Positions 1-6,877 of a DNA stretch of 42,120 nucleotides are shown in pieces. Numbering within the stretch: position 1 is the first letter of the stretch; each line of letters starts with the position of its first letter. Source of the stretch: a virus; IMG/VR virus record IMGVR_UViG_3300001683_000039, positions 1 through 42,120 of that record. One strand, 5' to 3'. Made by a program: the position numbers and the translations under genes. The notes below the pieces were generated by a model. It made no database searches and was not told the origin of the DNA. It was given only the letters and a program-made list of their open reading frames with translations.

Positions 1-2
1 TG

Positions 3-242
3 CTTCAAGCCGATATACAAGAAGCGAAGGAATTGCCCATACCTCTATCGTTATTCTCTCAAGAGTATCCAAGTAAGGGGATTAGTGATTTTAATTGGAG
101 TCCCTCCTACGAACAATATAAACAGCAGGTAGGCAACCTTCAAGAAAATCAAGACGACCTCTATGAAACTATTGAAGGACTTCAAGATGAAATTAAAGAA
201 CTAAATAGACAGATTACAAACTTAAGGATTGCTGTCCAATGA
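3..242 (+). CDS. 3' end of an upstream gene with a coiled-coil C-terminus (partial)
   Basis: The reading frame is open from the window edge (first full codon at base 3), so this is the C-terminal part of a gene that begins outside. A TTG at 33 could be taken as a start, but no Shine-Dalgarno site precedes it and the frame is open upstream. About 80 residues are visible. The last 45 are heptad-like (LQENQDDLYETIEGLQDEI and onward), typical of a trimeric or dimeric coiled coil. The stop overlaps the next start (ATGA). Given the fibre genes at the other end of the window it may end a fibre or baseplate-type protein, but no family is recognisable. Confidence 0.6.
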   Translation, partial: LQADIQEAKELPIPLSLFSQEYPSKGISDFNWSPSYEQYKQQVGNLQENQDDLYETIEGLQDEIKELNRQITNLRIAVQ

Positions 243-631
243 AGTGGCTACTATTACTATCATTGGCATTTGGTCAACCTGTACAACAGGAGGTAAATGA
301 TGCGAATTTTTATGGTGCTATCTACAAAGGAATGTGGTTAGTGAGAATAACCAGTTCGTGGTCATCAGAAGATGGAAGCAATTTTTACAAAGGAGACTTT
401 ATAGTATTGGGGGATTCTGCATATATGGGAACACAAATGATGATATTGCCCGTGGAAAAAGTTAGCGAGACTGCGAGAAAACTACGATTAAGAAATTTCC
501 CAAGCGTAGTCCTATTCAAAGATGGAAAGAAAGTAAAAGTATGGAAAGCAAATTTTGATGGGAAACTTGAATTGACAACAGAAGAAGTCCGAAAAGCTAT
601 TAATTGGCACTCAAAGGGAACGGTCTATTAA
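239..631 (+). CDS. Secreted thioredoxin-fold protein without cysteines
   Basis: 130 aa. Residues 1-12 (MKWLLLLSLAFG) form a short hydrophobic N-terminus that looks like a signal peptide or anchor. Residues 75-105 resemble the second half of thioredoxin: a helix, then NFPSVVLFKDGKKV, where Pro88 sits at the cis-proline position and is followed by the beta-strand and turn. The region where CXXC would lie reads SSWSSEDG (39-46), and the protein has no cysteine, so disulfide chemistry is excluded. It overlaps the preceding gene by ATGA and lies just upstream of the lysis genes. It may be a periplasmic binding or scaffold protein. The fold is inferred from the cis-Pro signature only. Confidence 0.6.
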   Translation: MKWLLLLSLAFGQPVQQEVNDANFYGAIYKGMWLVRITSSWSSEDGSNFYKGDFIVLGDSAYMGTQMMILPVEKVSETARKLRLRNFPSVVLFKDGKKVKVWKANFDGKLELTTEEVRKAINWHSKGTVY

Positions 632-674
632 AATAATAGGCTTATTAAATTTTTAACTAAACAAGGAGAGAACC

Positions 675-890
675 ATGAAAAATGGAGTATCGGTAAAAAC
701 AGCGGACATAGGGTCTAAAATAGAAGAGCATACAGAGGCTCTTAAAAAAACAGACTCAGAAATACAACAGTTACAACAAGTGCTGTCTGACCGCCAGCAA
801 CAGAAAATCGCCCTAACGGGTGCAATTCAGGGACTTCAAGAGTTTATGCCTCAAGAAGCGCCTGAAGAGGCTCCGACTACTGCCGGGTAA
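675..890 (+). CDS. Small coiled-coil protein upstream of the lysis genes
   Basis: 71 aa. The start is set by AAGGAGAG ten bases before the ATG. Residues 10-55 are predicted coiled coil, rich in Glu, Gln, Leu and Lys (EEHTEALKKTDSEIQQLQQ). The C-terminus is flexible and rich in Pro, Glu and Ala. There is no membrane segment or signal peptide. The stop TAA shares its last base with the next ATG (TAATG), so the two are translationally coupled. Small coiled-coil proteins like this often sit between tail-fibre and lysis modules. The function is unknown. Confidence 0.7.
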   Translation: MKNGVSVKTADIGSKIEEHTEALKKTDSEIQQLQQVLSDRQQQKIALTGAIQGLQEFMPQEAPEEAPTTAG

Positions 891-1129
891 TGTCTCATTC
901 TACACTTGACATCCCTAAACCTCCAAAAGATTTGCGAGAATATCGCCTAAAGTTATGGACGGAAGTTCATATGCTTCGGAAAGATATGCATACCGTAGAA
1001 ATTCTTGAGCAGGAGATTGGGGATGTTAAGGAAGAGATTAAAACTGTAAAGATATGGGGTAAGGTTTTGGGTGCGTTTATTACTGTGCTTATATCTATTG
1101 TCAGCCTCGTCCATAGATTTGAATCATGA
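890..1129 (+). CDS. XhlA-like holin accessory protein (coiled coil plus C-terminal TM)
   Basis: 79 aa. An amphipathic or coiled-coil region (about residues 25-53, with MLRKDMHTVEILEQEIGDV) leads into one C-terminal membrane helix (about 56-76, GKVLGAFITVLISIVSLV) and a short tail. This is the layout of the haemolysin XhlA family, small membrane proteins that act with a holin and endolysin in host lysis. The resemblance is architectural; I see no diagnostic motif. It overlaps the next gene by ATGA and sits two genes before the endolysin, which supports a lysis role. Confidence 0.55.
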   Translation: MSHSTLDIPKPPKDLREYRLKLWTEVHMLRKDMHTVEILEQEIGDVKEEIKTVKIWGKVLGAFITVLISIVSLVHRFES

Positions 1130-1443
1130 TCGATTCTAAGCTTTTCAGTCTGTATGCAGAGTACGGGGCTGTTGGAATAATAGTATTTTTATTTATTATG
1201 ATGATAGTAAACTTGATGAAAAGCCAAAAGCTTCAGAATGAAGATTTGGATAGCATAAGGCAGTCTATAGCCAAGACAGAAACGAAGATAGGTAATGTGG
1301 AGTCGATTATAATAAAGATGTTAGACCGTTGGAACAAATCCGACGAAATAGGACAGAGGCATAGAGAAGACATTGTTCGAGAACTTAATGACGTGACTGA
1401 TGATTTAGCTTTCCTTAAGGGAAGGATGAATGGGCGGTCATAA
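1126..1443 (+). CDS. Holin-like membrane protein with N-terminal TM and coiled coil
   Basis: 105 aa. One membrane helix near the N-terminus (about residues 14-31, GAVGIIVFLFIMMIVNLM) is followed by a long charged helical region (40-100). It is the mirror image of the preceding gene, which has the coiled coil first and the TM last, so the two could form one membrane complex. Position in the lysis cassette suggests a holin, or a spanin-like partner. There is no lipobox, so an outer-membrane spanin is not supported. The start overlaps the upstream stop (ATGA). Confidence 0.55.
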   Translation: MIDSKLFSLYAEYGAVGIIVFLFIMMIVNLMKSQKLQNEDLDSIRQSIAKTETKIGNVESIIIKMLDRWNKSDEIGQRHREDIVRELNDVTDDLAFLKGRMNGRS

Positions 1444-1470
1444 TAAAAACAGAAAAAAAAAGGAGTTAAT

Positions 1471-1650
1471 ATGAGCTTAGTAGATATGGTATCTGACCAT
1501 TTGTTTAATGAGGATACAAAAAAATCAATCATTGACGGTTTGAATGAAAAGGTTGATATTCCAATAATCAACGAAAGAACCGAAGAAAAGATTCTTACGG
1601 CTATATATGATGTAATAGAAGACGTAATGAAAAAGGTTTTAGCCAAATAG
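1471..1650 (+). CDS. Small helical protein, 59 aa
   Basis: The ORF starts at ATG 1471 behind a strong AAAAGGAG and ends with TAG at 1648-1650. The protein (MSLVDMVSDHLFNEDTKK onward) contains no cysteine. Its C-terminus (ILTAIYDVIEDVMKKVLAK) would make an amphipathic helix. It sits between the holin-like genes and the endolysin, inside the lysis cassette. I recognise no family. The good ribosome site, length and packing make it a real gene despite its size. Confidence 0.7.
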   Translation: MSLVDMVSDHLFNEDTKKSIIDGLNEKVDIPIINERTEEKILTAIYDVIEDVMKKVLAK

Positions 1651-1669
1651 CACTGGTTAACATTAAAAA

Positions 1670-2146
1670 ATGAACCACAAGCAAATTAAAGAATTAATCG
1701 AATCTACGCTGAAGAATATGAATATGTATTCTGAAGATGCGCTTGAATTGGTGTTTCTTACCGGGCTTGTTGAGAGTGGGTACAACTACATATCTCAAAT
1801 AGGGTCTGGAATAGCGAGAAGCTTTTTTCAGGTAGAACCAGCAACAGCTTTTGATTCTATAAACAGCTATCTTGTTTATAGGGACAGTAAGATGGAAAGG
1901 GTAGCCGATTGTATGATGATTGACCCCATGGCTCTGAAGTCCATGGATGAACTTGAGCTTGAGGAGTTGCTCTGGGGAAACATATACGCTGGTATTATAT
2001 TTTGCAGATTAAAATACTGGCGTGTTCCTTTGCGAATCCCAAGTGACTTAGATGGAAAAGCCAAATATTGGCTCAAGTATTACAATGCAGGTGGAAAAGG
2101 AACCATAAACCACTTTCTGGAAATGGCAGAGACAAGAAAAGATTAG
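1670..2146 (+). CDS. Endolysin, lytic-transglycosylase/lysozyme-like
   Basis: 158 aa. The segment FLTGLVESGYNYISQIGSG places a candidate catalytic Glu at residue 35, in the ExSGY-type context of soluble lytic transglycosylases. This is followed by SFFQVEPATAFD (51-62), matching the family's G-x-FQ-x-x-P-x-TA strand, and by KYYNAGGKGT (136-145), matching the conserved AYNAG motif. The role is cleavage of peptidoglycan glycan strands at lysis. There is no signal peptide, so export would depend on the holin-like proteins upstream. A hairpin follows the stop. The catalytic assignment is by motif. Confidence 0.75.
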   Translation: MNHKQIKELIESTLKNMNMYSEDALELVFLTGLVESGYNYISQIGSGIARSFFQVEPATAFDSINSYLVYRDSKMERVADCMMIDPMALKSMDELELEELLWGNIYAGIIFCRLKYWRVPLRIPSDLDGKAKYWLKYYNAGGKGTINHFLEMAETRKD

Positions 2147-2152
2147 CTGTTT

Positions 2153-2181
2153 GGAGAAAGAATAAGTTTCATTTTTTCTCC
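2153..2181 (+). terminator. Stem-loop after the lysis cassette
   Basis: GGAGAAA (2153-2159) pairs perfectly with TTTCTCC (2175-2181) across a 15-base loop, seven bases after the endolysin stop. A T-rich run lies inside the 3' arm rather than after it, so it is a poor intrinsic terminator. It may instead protect the 3' end of the lysis mRNA. Confidence 0.4.
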
Positions 2182-2191
2182 ACCGAAACCC

Positions 2192-2221
2192 TTGCTTTAG
2201 AATAGGTAGTGTAGGTATATT
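2192..2221 (+). promoter_or_regulatory. Candidate sigma70-type promoter P1 ahead of the terminator
   Basis: TTGCTT (2192-2197), 18 bases, TATATT (2216-2221). Transcription would start near 2228, only about 80 bases before the intrinsic terminator at 2275-2309. It would therefore make a short leader RNA unless read-through occurs. No host sigma factor is known, so the call rests on consensus alone. Confidence 0.4.
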
Positions 2222-2274
2222 CAGCCAAGGATGAGGAAAGATATTGTCCTATATGATACGTCTTCCTTTTGTTT

Positions 2275-2309
2275 AAGCCCTCCAAGAAATTGGGGGGCTT
2301 TGTGTTTTT
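2275..2309 (+). terminator. Intrinsic terminator before the early operon
   Basis: AAGCCCTCC (2275-2283) pairs with GGGGGGCTT (2292-2300) over nine pairs with one G-T, eight-base loop, followed by TGTGTTTTT. It separates the late lysis genes from the early operon that starts at 2381. Confidence 0.8.
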
Positions 2310-2324
2310 AGGGCAAATCTCATC

Positions 2325-2353
2325 TTGCATTTTCAGACCAATTGTGCTTAATT
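2325..2353 (+). promoter_or_regulatory. Candidate promoter P2 of the early operon
   Basis: TTGCAT (2325-2330), 17 bases, TTAATT (2348-2353). It lies just downstream of the terminator and 28 bases before the first early gene, the expected place for an early promoter. The -10 is weak. A TATAGA at 2359-2364 is another possible -10. Confidence 0.4.
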
Positions 2354-2380
2354 TCCTTATAGACATAGGAGGTATTTAGC

Positions 2381-3196
2381 GTGAGTAACTATTTAGACAA
2401 TTATCTGTGTACATCGGTATACAAAACAACCCCATTAGGCAGAGCATATTACGATCCCAATGATGAGAGCGATCCACCGTTCCTTGCCCTGTCTGTGACA
2501 ACAATATTGGGTCTCGTGGTCGCTAAGGGAAACCATTTCGACCAGTGGCTGAAGAATAACGGACGACACTCGGACACTATTCGTGACTACAAGGGTCACC
2601 TCGGAACAGCCGTACATCTGTTATCCGAAAACCTATTCAACGGACGTGAAGTATCCCCATCTGTGGTGTCTGAGATTATTCTAAAGTTTCTCGATGCCCG
2701 CGATTTTAATGAAGGCGGTGGGATTAACAAGATTCGCAATATGGTGAATCTATACTTGGAGTCTCTTTGTAAGTTTTGGGATGACCATGATTGTACGACA
2801 GTGGGGACTGAAGTGAAAATGTTCTCAAAGAACGTACCGTACGCTGGTACTGGAGATTGGATTGGGACTGTTAACGGTGAACCTTCCCTATTGGACATAA
2901 AGACCGGGACTGAGGTGAGTACACACGACTACCAGTTGGTTGCCTATGGGATGTTGCACAACTATCTCTTCCCTAACAATAAGGTGACAAAGCTTTATAC
3001 ATTATATCTAAAGGGTGCATACAGACTTAAACCCACATACAAGCTCGTGGATGTTAGCTGGGACTTGAGCAATGACTGGCGGAGTATATTAAAGCTCGCC
3101 CTAAGCATCCATGGAAAAAACGGTCTCTGGAGATTCCCTAAACGGTTTGAACCAAGAGAGACTTTCAAGTTAACTCAAACGAAAGGAGCCAAATAA
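2381..3196 (+). CDS. RecB/Cas4-like PD-(D/E)XK exonuclease
   Basis: 271 aa. A GTG start is placed by TAGGAGG nine bases upstream. The full set of RecB-type nuclease motifs is present in order: GTAVH (75-79), Glu144 (TEVKM), AGTGDW (155-160, Asp159), DIKT (172-175, the D-x-K pair that holds the metal) and QLVAY (185-189). Such phage enzymes act on DNA ends in recombination-dependent replication or in degradation of host DNA. It is the first gene of the early operon and is followed by an SSB-like protein, a common recombination pairing. No annealing protein (Beta or Erf type) is visible. Confidence 0.8.
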   Translation: MSNYLDNYLCTSVYKTTPLGRAYYDPNDESDPPFLALSVTTILGLVVAKGNHFDQWLKNNGRHSDTIRDYKGHLGTAVHLLSENLFNGREVSPSVVSEIILKFLDARDFNEGGGINKIRNMVNLYLESLCKFWDDHDCTTVGTEVKMFSKNVPYAGTGDWIGTVNGEPSLLDIKTGTEVSTHDYQLVAYGMLHNYLFPNNKVTKLYTLYLKGAYRLKPTYKLVDVSWDLSNDWRSILKLALSIHGKNGLWRFPKRFEPRETFKLTQTKGAK

Positions 3197-3438
3197 TGGC
3201 TTATGAAAACAAACCGGGATCAGGAGCACTGTTCCCAAACGATAAGAAGGGGAATGAAAAAGCCCCTGACATGACCGGGAACCTCTGTGCACATAGAGAT
3301 ATGAAGGCTGGTGAGGAGTTTCAGGTTGCCATGTGGAAGACAAAGTCAAAAGCTGGTAAGCCTTATGGTAGCCTAAAGGCGAGCGATAAGCAAGGCACAT
3401 CCGTTTCAGATTCATCTGGTGACGAGTTGCCTTTCTAA
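3196..3438 (+). CDS. Small SSB-like/DUF736-like protein with acidic GDELPF tail
   Basis: 80 aa. The N-terminus (MAYENKPGSGALFPNDKKGN) and the GKPYGSL strand resemble small phage proteins of the DUF736 type that are thought to have a compact OB-like fold. The C-terminus ends in SGDELPF, much like the acidic hydrophobic tip (DDDIPF) by which bacterial SSB recruits partners. The start overlaps the nuclease stop. The likely role is single-strand DNA binding during phage replication or recombination; this is inferred from the tail and the neighbour. Confidence 0.6.
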   Translation: MAYENKPGSGALFPNDKKGNEKAPDMTGNLCAHRDMKAGEEFQVAMWKTKSKAGKPYGSLKASDKQGTSVSDSSGDELPF

Positions 3439-3440
3439 TT

Positions 3441-3641
3441 ATGACCGAAAACCAATTCTGCGAGTGTACTGAAACAAGTGAACATGTGAATGAGGACTGT
3501 ACTATATATGGTAGAGGTCACTCGTATTATTGGGATGAAGACTACGTTGAATCGTGTGAGTATATCGATATGGGAATTATAAAATATTTAATGTTTCAAT
3601 TTTACATTATAGACCATACTATAATATTGCTCGGTTTATAA
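3441..3641 (+). CDS. Hypothetical protein, Cys-rich N-terminus and hydrophobic C-terminus
   Basis: 66 aa, starting at ATG 3441, two bases after the preceding stop. The N-terminal half is acidic with cysteines at C-x-C (8 and 10), 20 and 39. The last 20 residues are hydrophobic (YLMFQFYIIDHTIILLGL) and could be a membrane segment. No SD is evident apart from coupling to the upstream gene. No family recognised. Confidence 0.5.
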   Translation: MTENQFCECTETSEHVNEDCTIYGRGHSYYWDEDYVESCEYIDMGIIKYLMFQFYIIDHTIILLGL

Positions 3642-3647
3642 AAACAT

Positions 3648-4097
3648 ATGCCTGATTTTAACAAAGCGCTGGCTTATGGGATGGAACATGAGGATAGGTT
3701 TCTGAGTAGGTTGAAGGCTCAATACCCTCATAGCGTCAAAATTGATGGGTCGTTTAAACAGTTTGATTTTTATTTAGCTGACATTGATTCCAAGGTGGAA
3801 CTCAAGACTGATATCAAGTCTAATGAGACAGGGAACTTTGTGGTTGAAGCATATCACTACGGAAAGCCAAGCGGAATTACGACAACCACAGCAGACTTTT
3901 GGGTCTTTAATGATGGTAAGCATTATTATTGGGTAGACCCTGATACAATAAAGAACCTAATACTTACGTCTGGAATTAGACAGGCAAGATTTGTGGGGGA
4001 TGGGGACACCGTAGAAAAGAGGGCATATCTTATGCCTAAGAAGTGGATCATTGAAAAGTCTATGCGGTGGGATGTTGAGGAGACAGGACAATCATAA
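3648..4097 (+). CDS. PD-(D/E)XK-type endonuclease (Holliday resolvase-like)
   Basis: 149 aa. Nuclease-core signatures are GMEHEDRFLSRL (11-22, helix with acidic residues), FDFYLADIDSKVELKTD (39-55, with E51-x-K53 as the metal-binding E-x-K) and TGNFVVEA (61-68), a strand often following in this superfamily. Phage enzymes of this size cut branched or damaged DNA. The substrate cannot be read from the sequence. It lies in the early operon between small genes, and its stop is one base before the next ATG. Confidence 0.65.
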   Translation: MPDFNKALAYGMEHEDRFLSRLKAQYPHSVKIDGSFKQFDFYLADIDSKVELKTDIKSNETGNFVVEAYHYGKPSGITTTTADFWVFNDGKHYYWVDPDTIKNLILTSGIRQARFVGDGDTVEKRAYLMPKKWIIEKSMRWDVEETGQS

Positions 4098-4098
4098 A

Positions 4099-4290
4099 AT
4101 GACCGAACCAACAGCAGAAGAAATTAGACGCACCCTATCTCACTGGCGGGATGAGACCTTAGAGAAGAATCTCAGGGAACTCCAGTCTGAGATACTCAAG
4201 CTTAAGTTGGGTAAGGGAAGCGTTGCAATGATCCAGAACCTACAACAAGAGTACGACAAGAGGAAGAGTGAGCTGGTTAAAAGTAAATGA
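4099..4290 (+). CDS. Small helical protein, 63 aa
   Basis: ATG at 4099 immediately follows the upstream stop. An in-frame upstream start at 4051 lies inside the previous gene and is not preferred. The protein is almost entirely charged helix (ETLEKNLRELQSEILKLKL) and likely a coiled coil. No family recognised. It overlaps or abuts the next nuclease gene, so the two are probably co-translated. Confidence 0.6.
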   Translation: MTEPTAEEIRRTLSHWRDETLEKNLRELQSEILKLKLGKGSVAMIQNLQQEYDKRKSELVKSK

Positions 4291-4294
4291 ACAT

Positions 4295-4795
4295 ATGTTC
4301 CAACATTTAGATATTAAAACTGATAAGGGTAAGGAATCTCTGCTCCATGAAAGAATTATGTTGAAAAGAATAAAAAAATCGTGGGGAGTTAATCTAATAG
4401 AAACCGATAAGGATACTGATGCTAAATGTGATGGGGTGGTCACAAAGAACGATAACTTAATAGCTATATATGAATCCAAATGCAGGGACATGAGCCATAT
4501 GCAGTTGTATAAATGGGGAAGTTGGCTTGTAACAAATCAGAAGATTCTTGACTGTCAGATAATGTCTAAGATGTTAAGAGTTCCATTTCTTGGGTTCCTA
4601 TATCTAATACCTGATGAAATGATATTGTACTGGAAAATAACAAACAGGATTGGTGATTTCAATTTTGAGTATGAAGTGAGAAAAACAGAAACACAAAAAA
4701 CAGTCAATGGGGGTAAAATAATTAGGGAGAATGCTTATCTTCCATATAAATACGGATTTAAGATACTTTGCAAGGAGGAATCTCATGAAAGATAA
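4295..4795 (+). CDS. Third PD-(D/E)XK-like nuclease
   Basis: 166 aa from ATG 4295. A GTG at 4268 in frame would add nine residues and overlap the previous gene; GAGG lies just upstream of that GTG, so the start is uncertain. Candidate active site: Asp46 (KCDGVV), then YESKCRD with E60-x-K62, followed by the helix MQLYKWGSWL (69-78) with Gln70, in the usual spacing for restriction-like nucleases. It is the third enzyme of this superfamily in 2.5 kb. The 3' end overlaps the replication gene by 11 bases, and the SD of that gene lies inside this one. Confidence 0.6.
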   Translation: MFQHLDIKTDKGKESLLHERIMLKRIKKSWGVNLIETDKDTDAKCDGVVTKNDNLIAIYESKCRDMSHMQLYKWGSWLVTNQKILDCQIMSKMLRVPFLGFLYLIPDEMILYWKITNRIGDFNFEYEVRKTETQKTVNGGKIIRENAYLPYKYGFKILCKEESHER

Positions 4796-5534
4796 AAATT
4801 ACGAGGGTATATGGATTCCCGCATCCACATTAAACGACAACGCCCTTACCTTACATCAGAAGCTTGTGCTCGCCATGATCACAAATCTAAGCACAGACAC
4901 AGAGCCTTGTTTTGCCAGCAATGAATATTTCGCCAAGATACTTGGCATCTCCGCAAAGAACGTGAGCGTTCACATTAATAACCTTAAACATATTGGAAGG
5001 GTGACCACTCTATTGATCCGAGATAATAGGGCGAGGGTTGTGAGACGTGAAATACGACCTACTTACCAGTTACCGGAATCAGGGAGAGGGTATCCCCGAA
5101 ATCAGGGGGAGGGTATCCCCGAAACCGTTAACCAGCTTTCAGACGAGAACCTACTTAACGATATTGGGGAAGATATAATAAAGGATAATAAAGATTATAA
5201 TAAAGACTATAATAAAGATTACAGTGATCCCCAAATCATAAACGACACTACAAATAAGAACAAGATTGTTAAGGATGAGGAAAGGTTGTTTGAATTATTC
5301 TGGAAGGCTATACCACAACTCAGAAGAATTAACAAGACAAGGACGAGGGCAGAGTGGAAGAGGGCGCTACATAAGAAAAGCGGTGAGGAGCTTGTGGAGG
5401 CGATGGAGCTTTTCGTCCAGCGTGTTGAACCAAAGTTTATAAAGACCAGCTACAACTGGCTAAAAAATGAGTATTGGAATGCAGTGCCAGATAAGACAGA
5501 GAAACTGTCTGAGGCTTTTAGGTACAGACAATAG
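4785..5534 (+). CDS. Winged-helix replication initiator (phage O/replisome-organiser type)
   Basis: 249 aa. ATG 4785 is chosen over upstream in-frame starts because of CAAGGAGG seven bases before it. Residues 10-85 form a winged-helix domain (LTLHQKLVLAMITNLS, then SNEYFAKILGISAKNVSVHI as the recognition unit), as in lambda O and replisome organisers. The centre (about 130-160) is an Asn/Asp/Lys-rich linker with DYNKDYNKDY repeats. The C-terminal domain (ELFWKAIPQLRR to FIKTSYNWLKNEYW) resembles the partner-binding domain of such initiators. It should bind the origin and recruit the host helicase through the next protein. The origin often lies inside such genes; the repeat-rich linker DNA near 5180-5225 is a candidate. 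Confidence 0.7.
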   Translation: MKDKNYEGIWIPASTLNDNALTLHQKLVLAMITNLSTDTEPCFASNEYFAKILGISAKNVSVHINNLKHIGRVTTLLIRDNRARVVRREIRPTYQLPESGRGYPRNQGEGIPETVNQLSDENLLNDIGEDIIKDNKDYNKDYNKDYSDPQIINDTTNKNKIVKDEERLFELFWKAIPQLRRINKTRTRAEWKRALHKKSGEELVEAMELFVQRVEPKFIKTSYNWLKNEYWNAVPDKTEKLSEAFRYRQ

Positions 5535-5544
5535 GAGGATTGAG

Positions 5545-6048
5545 ATGAATACGACAACCGTACTTGAGACGATGTTTAGTGTCCATGGAAAGAGACCACT
5601 GGAAGCACAGTTCAATGAGTACCTGAAGGTTTTTGATCAGATAGGTCTGAATGATAGCGTTAAGGTATTTGAACATGTCCGTGACAAGGAAGACAAGTTC
5701 CCAACGATCAGACAGATGAGGGGTATCATCGGGAACTTAGGTATCTGGGGAAAGCCCAAGGCAACCATTCAGTATGATGATTGTTATTATTGTCAGGGTG
5801 TGGGATATATACCCTACCTATTGTCTCCAAAGACTGTAAAAAAGATAAGCAAGTACACCACAACGGTCATGGCTTGTAAGTGTAGCGCTGGTCAGGACTT
5901 GCCTGAGAGTGTCCAGAGATATTTTGATGTTCACAAGTCTGTACAATTTGAAGAGGAGGAGGAAGGTGAGTTGAAGGACGTGGCTTACCCTGTACTCGTG
6001 ACAGTTAAGCAGACTGAGTTTAATGATATACTGAGAGCCAAAGAGTGA
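5545..6048 (+). CDS. Probable helicase loader (phage P/loader-like) with Zn-binding cysteines
   Basis: 167 aa from ATG 5545, behind AGGAGGATTGAG. Residues 20-65 are helical and end in KFPTIRQMRGIIG, similar to the PT-x-x-x-[IM]-R segment of phage helicase loaders. C80-x-x-C83 and C111-x-C113 could bind one zinc. Residues 141-146 are a run of Glu. Directly downstream of the winged-helix initiator, the pair mirrors lambda O-P or SPP1 38-39. No phage helicase is visible, so a host DnaB would be loaded. The assignment is by position and a weak motif. Confidence 0.5.
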   Translation: MNTTTVLETMFSVHGKRPLEAQFNEYLKVFDQIGLNDSVKVFEHVRDKEDKFPTIRQMRGIIGNLGIWGKPKATIQYDDCYYCQGVGYIPYLLSPKTVKKISKYTTTVMACKCSAGQDLPESVQRYFDVHKSVQFEEEEEGELKDVAYPVLVTVKQTEFNDILRAKE

Positions 6049-6482
6049 GTTACTATGGACATGGAAAAAAGAAAATTAAGAGAACATGGACTGACCAATT
6101 ATTCTCAAAGTACATCAGAGACAGGGCTAACTGGAAGTGTCAGCACCCGAAGTGTGATAAGGAGTTTGATAAGGACGATGGAAAACAGTCTCGAAAGCTT
6201 CATTGCTGTCACATTGGCTACGGTAGGGGTCATATTCCTACTCGTTGGAATGAGTATAACTGTCTTGCTCTTTGTATGTATCACCATGATTGGGTTGATC
6301 AGCATCCCTTTCGTGCTCTTTGGTTACTTAATACCCATTTTTCCTTGGTTGAAATCTTATTTGTCAAGGATCAATATTCAAGCAAGAGGGTAAGAAGGAT
6401 CAACAAGGAATTTGAAAAAGAGGAGCGCAAGAGGGTTAAAAAACTTATGTTAGAACAGGAGAAAAAACATGCAAAGCTATGA
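6045..6482 (+). CDS. HNH/NinG-like zinc nuclease
   Basis: 145 aa with a GTG start overlapping the upstream stop (GTGA). C32 and C37 (NWKCQHPKCDKEF), C54-C55-H56 (KLHCCHIGYGRG), N72-C73 (EYNCLALC) and C77 followed by H80-H81 give the Cys/His arrangement of HNH nucleases, close to the NinG/Rap recombination proteins of lambdoid phages. The C-terminus (112-145) is a highly basic helix. Likely roles are resolution of recombination intermediates or nicking. No intron or intein flanks it, so it does not look like a homing enzyme. Confidence 0.65.
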   Translation: MSYYGHGKKKIKRTWTDQLFSKYIRDRANWKCQHPKCDKEFDKDDGKQSRKLHCCHIGYGRGHIPTRWNEYNCLALCMYHHDWVDQHPFRALWLLNTHFSLVEILFVKDQYSSKRVRRINKEFEKEERKRVKKLMLEQEKKHAKL

Positions 6483-6705
6483 ATTACCAGAGGAAGGTCT
6501 TGAGGTACTCCTGCTTGCTCTACAGATACTTGAGAAGCATGGTAACAAGTATCCAAGCATAGTTACGGAAGAACATTTTAAAATAGCAAATAGAATGGTG
6601 AGGGAACTTCTTATCATGACCACCACACGGATAACAAAAGGGAGAGAAAATGACACAAACGAGAATGGACTCACTAACGGTGGAGAAGTCACAGAGGGCG
6701 CTTGA
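6469..6705 (+). CDS. Hypothetical early protein, 78 aa
   Basis: ATG 6469 follows ACAGGAGAAAAAAC and overlaps the HNH gene by 14 bases. The N-terminal half is helical (EEGLEVLLLALQILEKHGNK), then VTEEHFKIANRMVRELL. The tail is polar and disordered. No motif recognised. The 3' end overlaps the next gene by 56 bases in another frame, so the true functional length may be shorter. Confidence 0.55.
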   Translation: MQSYELPEEGLEVLLLALQILEKHGNKYPSIVTEEHFKIANRMVRELLIMTTTRITKGRENDTNENGLTNGGEVTEGA

Positions 6706-6877
6706 TCTTGATCTGTCGTATATAAAATCTATATACACAAGGTTGATTGTCAAGAAGGCTTTAAAGGGTGATGATGTGAGTCTATTAGTCGAGAGACTGA
6801 AAGCAGTGGAGATACAGATATGGGGAATGAAAACCGCAAAAAATATTACAGGAAGAAAGACTCAATCCAATGGGTGA
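6650..6877 (+). CDS. Hypothetical early protein, 75 aa
   Basis: ATG 6650 lies behind GGGAGAGAAA. Helical protein (LDLDLSYIKSIYTRLIVKKA, then DVSLLVERLKAVEIQIWGMK) with a basic tail. It overlaps both neighbours, as is common in this tightly packed early operon. No family recognised. Confidence 0.55.
   Translation: MTQTRMDSLTVEKSQRALDLDLSYIKSIYTRLIVKKALKGDDVSLLVERLKAVEIQIWGMKTAKNITGRKTQSNG

Noticed and set aside
2230-2310. Leader peptide ORF starting at the ATG near 2232 and ending in the terminator T-run
   Set aside because: The only AAGG is directly against the ATG, too close for an SD, and the peptide shows no regulatory codon pattern.
6055-6393. 112-aa hydrophobic ORF overlapping the HNH gene in another frame
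   Set aside because: The overlapped frame holds a coherent Cys/His nuclease; the hydrophobic frame has no good SD and is best explained as out-of-frame translation.
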